DNA from: Paragorgia papillata
Taxonomy: Eukaryota > Cnidaria > Anthozoa > Scleralcyonacea > Coralliidae
Length of the DNA stretch: 64,000 nt
Reading direction: 5' to 3'
Assembly: GCA_035771165.1 (NCBI GenBank)
Contig: JAWNZC010000337.1
Coordinates: forward strand, 4,021,501-4,085,500
The notes beneath the pieces are model-generated. The model made no database searches. It saw only the letters and a list, made by a program, of their open reading frames with translations, and was not told where the DNA came from. A program made the position numbers and the translations under genes. This document shows positions 57,904 through 64,000 of the stretch, piece by piece (within the stretch, counting starts at the first letter, position 1; each line of letters starts with the position of its first letter).

Positions 57904-60527
57904 TCAAGTGGGCTGAATTCGTATTTCTAAATTTAAAAATCTGGGTTTGATCCATTTAGAAGAATGCCAACCGGGTGAGCTTAAGTACTTAGGACAAATC
58001 CTACTTTAAAAGGGGATGGACCTCCCAAATAGTTTCAAACATATTTACATGATCTCCGGAGACATCAAACTCTGAAAAGATGGTTCTCATTGCTTCTCCT
58101 TGCAAGTTAAATAAGAATCCAAACGTTTCAAATTCGTAGCAGGAAATATTTCCACTGCCATCTTCATCCAGTAGGTCGAAAACCGTTCGAGAATGGCGAT
58201 AAATGAAATGTTTTTCGTCTCTATCTTGGACGGCGATTAAAATGCAAACTAGTAAGTAAAACTCATCAAAATCCAAAGTTCCGGAGCAATCCACATCCAA
58301 CATGTCGAAGACTTTATAAATTTGCGAAGTGGTTAAATCAGTGGAGGAATTCATAAAGGCCCAAAATTGGACATCGTTTAGTTGTAACTCTTTGTGAACG
58401 TCTAAGCATTTGAATAGCTCCAGAACAACTTGGATACCTCGACCTAAATTAAGTAAGAATATAGAAAATCTTAAATGTGATGATTGAAGTATGAAGTACT
58501 GGCGTTTTAAATTAGGCCAAAGCCAAAACGTGAAATGGGATTTATATGAACCTCGGATTTGAATTTATTAAATTTGCCACTTAACGTGTGGCAGGAGAGA
58601 GGAACAGAACTTTCGTCCCAATTGACGCCAAACTCCTATGTGTAGACAACTAAGACCTAGGTGTTGATTTTACGGAGGGAGGAAAACCGGAGAACCCGGC
58701 GAAAAACCCTCGGAGCACAGGAGAGACCAACTAAACTCTACTCACATAAGTCCCAAGCTGGCGGAGGACGGGGTTATTCCCAAACGGTCACTCATCCAAG
58801 TACTAACCCGTCCGACCGGGCTTTACTATTGGTGAGAGGCAGCGCCCTAACAGCACACGCCACCCGAAGTGTGCGAAAAAGGAGAACGGATGAAAAAGGA
58901 GTGATCAATCGAATAAATGGACGATAAACAAACACTAACAATATAGCATTCAAAGTTTGTGCTTGGATTTTATTGTCTCAATGCTCTTCAATGCTCGTTT
59001 TTAGCGGTTAATTCGCGCATAATTCGTGGGTACTCCGCTTTTCTTCTTAAGTAAAGACCGTTTTCCATTACGTCCGCTTTGCCCGCGCGGGCGGAGCTGG
59101 CTTTGAAAGTTGGAAATTTTCAACTTCCAAAGCGAACTGAACAATGCACGCTCCGCCCGCGCCGGCAAAGCGGACGGATTATGGAAAACAGCCTTAACAA
59201 TGGACCATATAGTCAATCGAGATATGGTCTGGAAACTTGGCAAACTTCAAAGCGCCTATAATGAGCTGGGATTTTATGTTGAACCGTACCTTACACCGTG
59301 CACATCCTTTGTTTTAGGTTCATTATACTAAAATACAATGTGTTCAGTGACCGTACACCGTGCACAAAAATGCATAAAGGCGAACAAAAAGATAAACCAA
59401 AGACTTAGCTGAGTTTCCATTTCTCGATTGACTATGAATGGACCAATGAAGGAATGGATAGCTGGGAGAACAGTTCATGACGATATGACGATATTCAGAT
59501 ATCGCGGGCATGTATTTTTCTCTATGCAAATACAAGGTTTTTTAAACGTTGTTTTTGTTGTTATTTGCTGACAAGGCTTGAAGGACGATTGCTGTACAGA
59601 ACATTCTACGATGGACTGTTACTTAATGGCTGCCCTCAAAGCGCCTTAGCCAATCAGAACGCGGGGATTTCATCGGAAGTAGCGCGTGCTATATAACAAG
59701 AAGACTTCAGCTTTAGAATATAGTATAGACCTTATTCAACAATGGCCGCCAAATTCTTTTATGTGCATATAAATTAGCCCTTATATATAATCTCGTTTTT
59801 GAAGTAAAGATTATTTTGCTTGTCCCAAATGAAAACGAGTTCATAAGGGATAATTTATATGCATATAAAAGAATTTTAATTCGGTGGCCAAATTACAAAT
59901 GCTGCATTCTGATTGGCTGAGCTACTCACTGTGATATAGACTACTCGTAGCGAAAGATCAAGTTTTAAATGCAAAATAATGGCAGAAAACTTGTATTTTG
60001 CTGAGGTTTCAGTTTGTTTCTTTAAAATAGTAGTTTGTCCGACTAGTTGATTTATACTAAAACAGTTATAGACAACTCGTCCTCGTCTATGAACGATAGT
60101 CAAGTCGGCTGCGCCTCGTCGACAATCAGCTCATACACAGCTCGAGCTCGTTGTCTAATTGTTAATTAGCAAACATTTTTGGTAAATAACATATTTTTCT
60201 CTATGTTTAATTGTTTAGATATATACATTCTAGTGGACCTAAACTCACGCAAGCCGTATCCTTAATTGAAACTTTAAAAAAACTTTAAAAAATATATTTT
60301 AATTCAAACAATTAATTACAAAGTTAATTCTGACTTCTATGAAAGCGCGTGACGGCCTTTTGTTTGTTAAATGAATGCAAAAAATTAACTGAAACTGTTT
60401 GTTTAGATTTTAAGATGTACAATATGTATAAGAGTAAAATGTTCTTACCACTTAACAGACAATAGCCTTTATCCAGGTGTAAATATTTTAATATTGTCGA
60501 CGTAATTTTCATGTTTTTGTGTTTCAA
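55345..60527 (-). CDS. EFCAB9: EFCAB9, EF-hand calcium sensor of the CatSper sperm channel (three exons, complete)
   Basis: Exons 60527-60449, 58443-58049 and 55458-55345 join in phase (1, 0) to 588 nt: 195 aa plus stop, close to the roughly 197 aa of the mammalian protein. Family signatures are YLHLDKGYCLLSG in exon 1, LDVHKELQLNDVQFWAF and FYLLVCILIAVQ, FIYRHSRTVFDLLDEDGSG and FLFNLQ in exon 2, and LDYAEFKMF in exon 3. EF-hand loops lie at residues 76-87, 119-130 and 153-164, all with D at position 1 and E at position 12; a fourth, degenerate loop is near 41. EFCAB9 (known biology) pairs with CATSPERZ and makes CatSper respond to calcium and pH in the sperm flagellum. An in-frame second Met at residue 6 is an alternative start. 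Confidence 0.94.
55548..56093. mobile_element. 546-bp foldback element
   Basis: Arms of about 115 bp: AAAGTACCTCTATGGCATGT, GGGATCTTTACATAACTTAG, GAAAATGTTTCCCGAAATTT at left, inverse at right. Starts 90 bp upstream (minus-strand sense) of EFCAB9 exon 3. Confidence 0.88.
56318..56720. repeat. ATAGT pentamer array
   Basis: About 80 units of atagt with two short slips near 56626 and 56645. The long reverse frames (repeated LYYTI) are artefacts of the array. EFCAB9 intron 2. Confidence 0.96.
57399..57508. repeat. 110-bp palindrome of the 'GTGTTTGGATATCCTGATG' family
   Basis: Arms CATACACTCGGAGGAGTGTC, TCATCAGGATATCCAAACAC and inverse. Related diverged pieces at 18205-18240 and 19400-19490. Confidence 0.75.
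57820..57899. repeat. TA dinucleotide run
   Basis: About 35 TA units preceded by a short AAAT run; a second TA-rich block is at 57510-57573. Confidence 0.93.
58049..58443 (-). CDS. EFCAB9: EFCAB9 exon 2
   Basis: 395 nt from acceptor TTACTTAATTTAG to donor GTAAAT. Carries the degenerate first loop, two intact EF-hand loops (DVDCSGTLDFDE and DEDGSGNISCYE) and half of the last loop (DVSGDH). Confidence 0.95.
58645..58866 (-). mobile_element. 5S rRNA-derived SINE, copy 4
   Basis: Full head and core of the family on the minus strand (GGGTGGCGTGTGCTGTTAGG, TTAGTACTTGGATGAGTGAC), truncated in the tail near 58645. In EFCAB9 intron 1, same strand as the gene. Confidence 0.8.
59052..59196. mobile_element. 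145-bp MITE with 'AAGACCGTTTTCCATTA' ends
   Basis: Ends TAAAGACCGTTTTCCATTAC and inverse TAAGGCTGTTTTCCATAATC, inner arms GTCCGCTTTGCCCGCGCGGG and AAAGTTGGAAATTTTC. Confidence 0.83.
59726..59893. mobile_element. MITE, 'TAGACCTTATTCAA' family, copy 2 (right end truncated)
   Basis: Left end TAGACCTTATTCAACAATGG matches 14689; arms around ATATAAATTAGCCCTTAT and inverse. The right end stops within TTCGGTGGCCAAATT instead of returning to GGTCTA. Confidence 0.8.
60449..60527 (-). CDS. EFCAB9: EFCAB9 exon 1
   Basis: 26 codons plus one base: MKHKNMKITSTILKYLHLDK, then GYCLLS and the G that starts a split Gly codon. Donor GTAAGA. Confidence 0.88.
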
Positions 60528-62977
60528 ACGTTATCCATTTAGTCGGTTCATTTTCGAAGTTTGTTACTTTGTGACGTCAGTGATTGAGCACGACGCGCGC
60601 GATAATAGTCACGTGACAAAAGCCCTCCTTCCCAGGCAACTCGCAACAAAAAAAAACGTGGGGAAAATATTTCAGGAAGAAATTCATGTACCATGCATCA
60701 GCTGGAACCTAATTCGATCTACAAATATATTTGCCACTATTATTCAGACGACTTAATGAGGACAAGTTACAAGCAAAGACTGACAAGCCTATTCATTTTG
60801 CCGTTGGAATATATAAGAGAGATTGCTGAATAAAGATTCTTCTATTTAAATCCAAAATTGGTCAACCAATCATCAACCATTCGGAAATTTTCCAACAAAT
60901 ACCACTGAACAGATATAATACCCGGAATTTTGATCCTAACAACTATCGAGTTAATCTTATCAAGCAAGATTATTTAAAACATTTCTATTTTAATAGGGTA
61001 GTTTTATTGCGGGACAAGTTACCTATGAAGATTACAAAGATTACAGAAGCATCACTAGTTGAAACGTATTTAAAAACAAATTACTTGACCTTTATAGGCA
61101 AAAACTTGAAACTGAATATGTTGTTCCCAGCACAATTTAATAAGTTAAATTTGTGCTTTAAAATTTTTAACTTGTAAATATTTTAATTATTTTTACGTGT
61201 TGTAGGAGGTAGATCTTAATTGGGATATTCAGTCCTTTTTCTTCCGCCTGTCGCTTTTTAATTTCCTGTCCTTTTACGCTTGTTCTATTTATGTATATAC
61301 GTTTTTATTTAATTGCGACAAATACATTAAATAATAAATAATTTCACTTCTCCAATTCGGGAGAAAGAGAGGGGAAGGGGAGAGAAATGCGCGCTGCCGT
61401 ATTTCTTATAACGTACAAGTTAATATTAAATTACTCTATTCGGGGTTGCCCAAACTTACTAGAGTAACTGTTGGTAATTTTAGGATGTCCTCTCATTTAG
61501 AATTCATGATTATCCTGAATTGTCAAGTGGCCAGAATTCATGATAATCGTTCGTGAAGGAATTAAAACCCAACCCCCACCCCCCTCCAACTCTGATCTGA
61601 TCTGATCTTTACCCCACCTCTATTTCTGACCCTATTAAACCCAATCGCAACCCCCAGCAACCCGAGCGAGTGTTTTCTCGCATAATTTCTAGCCTTTCTC
61701 TTTTTATTTTCTAGCCTTTTCCTCTTATTTAGCGTTAATTTGAATAATTAGCGTGTTTAGCCCTAAGCTATAACACGTGTATGGCGGTCACGCAATTGGA
61801 CATGCAGTGTACGAAATTGAATAAAAAAGCATGTAAGGGAGGCATGTACAGAACAATATATATAATCAGAAATAAAAGATACGTAGATAAGTACTGTGCT
61901 TGATTCATATTGGGGGACAACCCTGGATGCACGTTTCGACCTTTGATGGTCTCATCAGTCATCAGCAGGGATTTGGGGCTGGAAGTCGATGTATATAGTT
62001 GGAAAATAGAGATAAGTAAAAAATTATAAATGTAAAGTAACTGCTTACCAAACTTGTTGTGGGATTTTGGGAGTCCAATGCATCCGGCCATATCAGTGCG
62101 AACTTTGAATTCTACTGATAATGAGTATTATTACAAGAAGAGTATGGTTATTTACGAAAATTCGATCGACTTGTTCTAATTATGCACCAATTGTAATTTA
62201 CTATGTAGTGATGTGTTTATGTACGTACATTTTAATTTATTATCGAGTCGGTTTTCTTTGTTCTTCCGAGGTCTTTATATGGCATAAAGACCTTGAATAC
62301 TAATTAGATACGAAATGAAGAAAAAAACAAGGAAAATCTTTGTCCAAGGTGGAAAGGAAAGACAAAACTTTGTTGGAAAACCTCCTCGATAATAAATTAA
62401 GTCAGATAAATCCCTCGAACGTCGGGATGTGTGCGATATAAAGCCCTCGGACGCTGCGCGTCCTCGGGGGTCTTTATATAGCATACATCCCTCCTTCTCG
62501 GGATGTATCTATTACATAATATTTAGTAAATCTGTAGAGAGAGAGTTAATTATAAATATTGCTCTGGTGATACTGTCGGTCCTCTGATGGGATGCTTGAG
62601 TGGTAGTTTGCTTTAGATACTGCCGAAGTTGGCCATATTTAAGGATATTTGCCAGGGACCAGCAGTTATAATTCCAGTATGTTGTTTTCATCAAGTGTTG
62701 GCAGACCATTCTTAGAGATGGACTATCGTATGTTTGTGAGTCATTTTGTCTTTCAATTTGTTCCGGTGTTGTTTTGTAGTTTTGCACATAAAATAAAATT
62801 ATAAAAACTCGTTACAGGCGTTGCTTATGGCTAATCAGAAAAGACCTAGTTGGGCTTTACCGGTTCTGACCCTATACATAGTTTCAACCAACTGCCAGAG
62901 GTCTTTCATGTCCCCCTCCTTTTAATTTCTTCCTGTCTGAAAAGCCTCTGAGAGCATGATAAGACCATACTTGACTT
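60528..62977. other. Region upstream of EFCAB9, no recognised gene
   Basis: AT-rich. Near 60585-60610 there is a GC patch with GACGTCA and CACGTGAC that could belong to the EFCAB9 promoter. Small inverted repeats occur near 62240-62400. No protein-like frame was recognised. Confidence 0.5.
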
Positions 62978-63185
62978 CAATCTCGTTCCCAGAGCCCACG
63001 TTCCCCACCCGGGAAACGAGAGTACTCTGGGATAATCCGTTCACGCCATCACAGGATTCTTGTGATCCGGAAGAAGAGCTAAGAGTTCACTGTGTTCATC
63101 AGCCAATGAAATATCGATTTGAAACGGATTATCCAAGAGTCTCTCGTTTCCCGGGTGGGGAACGTGGGCTCTGGGAACGAGATTG
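62978..63185. mobile_element. 208-bp palindromic element, 'CAATCTCGTTCCCAGA' family, copy 2
   Basis: Ends CAATCTCGTTCCCAGAGCCC and inverse; same centre (TCAGCCAATGAAATATCGAT) as the copy at 45029-45236. Confidence 0.9.
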
Positions 63186-63282
63186 ACTTGACTTGTGCAG
63201 TTTTGGGCCAAGTTAATTCATATTTGTCCTAATTACCCATGATCCACTGCTACTGGCAATAAAGTTCTCTACTGGAAAGAAT

Positions 63283-63607
63283 TAAGGGCCTGTTTATATG
63301 GAGCCGAGTTACCCGGCTAGGCGAGTTACCCGCGGGCAAGCCGAGTAATTACCCGCCATGTATAGAAATTCAATGCTATCCCGGGAGAGTGTTTATATGA
63401 GACAGGCGGCTAACTCGGCTAGCCGAGATCCCGGCAAAACAGCCGACATCTCGGCATGCCGGGATGAAAATATTCCCATATAAACACACTCTGGGTAACT
63501 CGGCTAGCCGAGTTGAATTCGTCACAACAGCGCACGCGCCACTTCAACACTCATCTTTTTTCAACTCGCCTTGCCGTGTAACTCGGCTCCATATAAACAG
63601 GCCCTAA
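63283..63607. mobile_element. 325-bp MITE with 'GGGCCTGTTTATATGGAG' ends
   Basis: Ends TAAGGGCCTGTTTATATGGA and inverse, with many internal copies of CCGAGTTACCCGGC / AACTCGGCTAGCCGAG. TA at each end. Confidence 0.87.
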
Positions 63608-63917
63608 GCCAGTTGGATGTTCCGGTTTACCCGATTCCATAGTTCTATTGAAATGCTCATTGTTGATCTATCAAAAGGTTTGTCGGATCTGATTTCAATA
63701 CGACTGAGCAAACGCAGTGTAAAGGAACATTAGAAGATAACCACGAGTTCACGACAGCAGAAACTGAAAATGCAAAATCTCAATGCAGACACTTGAAACT
63801 CAGGTAATGACATCTTCCTTCTATCATTGACTGTTGAATAAGTCACGAATTTTATTGAAGAAAAGTTGGATTACACTAATATGTTGATGCCAGGGTCAGG
63901 CTTACCATAGTTACTAT

Positions 63918-64000
63918 GGAAATATAGTAAGGTTAGATATACTGCCGGGCAGAGAACGTTAAGGAGTCTAACGTTTCGAGCGAAGGCCCACACGTTTCTC
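63918..64000. mobile_element. 'CGAAATATAGTAAGG' palindrome family, copy cut by the window end
   Basis: GAAATATAGTAAGGTTAGAT, then TAACGTTTCGAGCGAAGG; a direct match to the left arm at 47024. Continues beyond 64000. Confidence 0.75.

Overview
The window is eukaryotic nuclear DNA from a marine invertebrate, most likely an anthozoan cnidarian (coral or sea anemone). This placement is an inference from three things: short coding exons with GT-AG introns of 60 bp to 7 kb in AT-rich DNA, a very high density of small palindromic DNA elements, and proteins close to animal TRAPPC4 and EFCAB9. No bacterial features (operons, ribosome binding sites, CRISPR) are present.

I assembled three real genes by hand, checking splice signals and reading phase at every junction. 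(1) A giant gene on the minus strand runs from its ATG at 43182 leftwards to at least 6067, probably to 3988, and then out of what I can follow. It has at least ten exons and more than 2146 codons. The N-terminal half is acidic, charged and low-complexity, including one 731-codon exon. The C-terminal part is a tandem series of nucleoside-diphosphate-kinase (NDK)-like modules, of which only one keeps the catalytic residues. (2) TRAPPC4, a core subunit of the TRAPP vesicle-tethering complex, is complete on the plus strand in five exons (43462-51880, 218 aa). It starts 279 bp from the giant gene in the opposite direction, so the two probably share a promoter. (3) EFCAB9, the calcium sensor of the sperm CatSper channel, is complete on the minus strand in three exons (60527-55345, 195 aa), with three canonical EF-hand loops.

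Region by region: 1-3.99 kb holds repeats and one unexplained coding-like stretch; 3.99-43.2 kb is the giant gene, whose introns carry 5S-rRNA-derived SINEs, many foldback elements, minisatellites, a two-exon hAT-derived gene relic (40.9-41.8 kb) and a long GT-rich repeat domain (36.6-39.7 kb); 43.2-51.9 kb is TRAPPC4, with an antisense hAT transposase fragment in intron 1, a LINE relic and three simple or tandem arrays; 51.9-55.3 kb is intergenic, with a nested pogo-like insertion and a 24-bp minisatellite in two blocks; 55.3-60.5 kb is EFCAB9; 60.5-64 kb has no recognised gene but several palindromic elements.

Functionally, NDK-module proteins and EFCAB9 are both typical of motile cilia or sperm flagella, while TRAPPC4 is a housekeeping gene. 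A ciliary role for the giant protein is an inference from family habits, not something the sequence proves.
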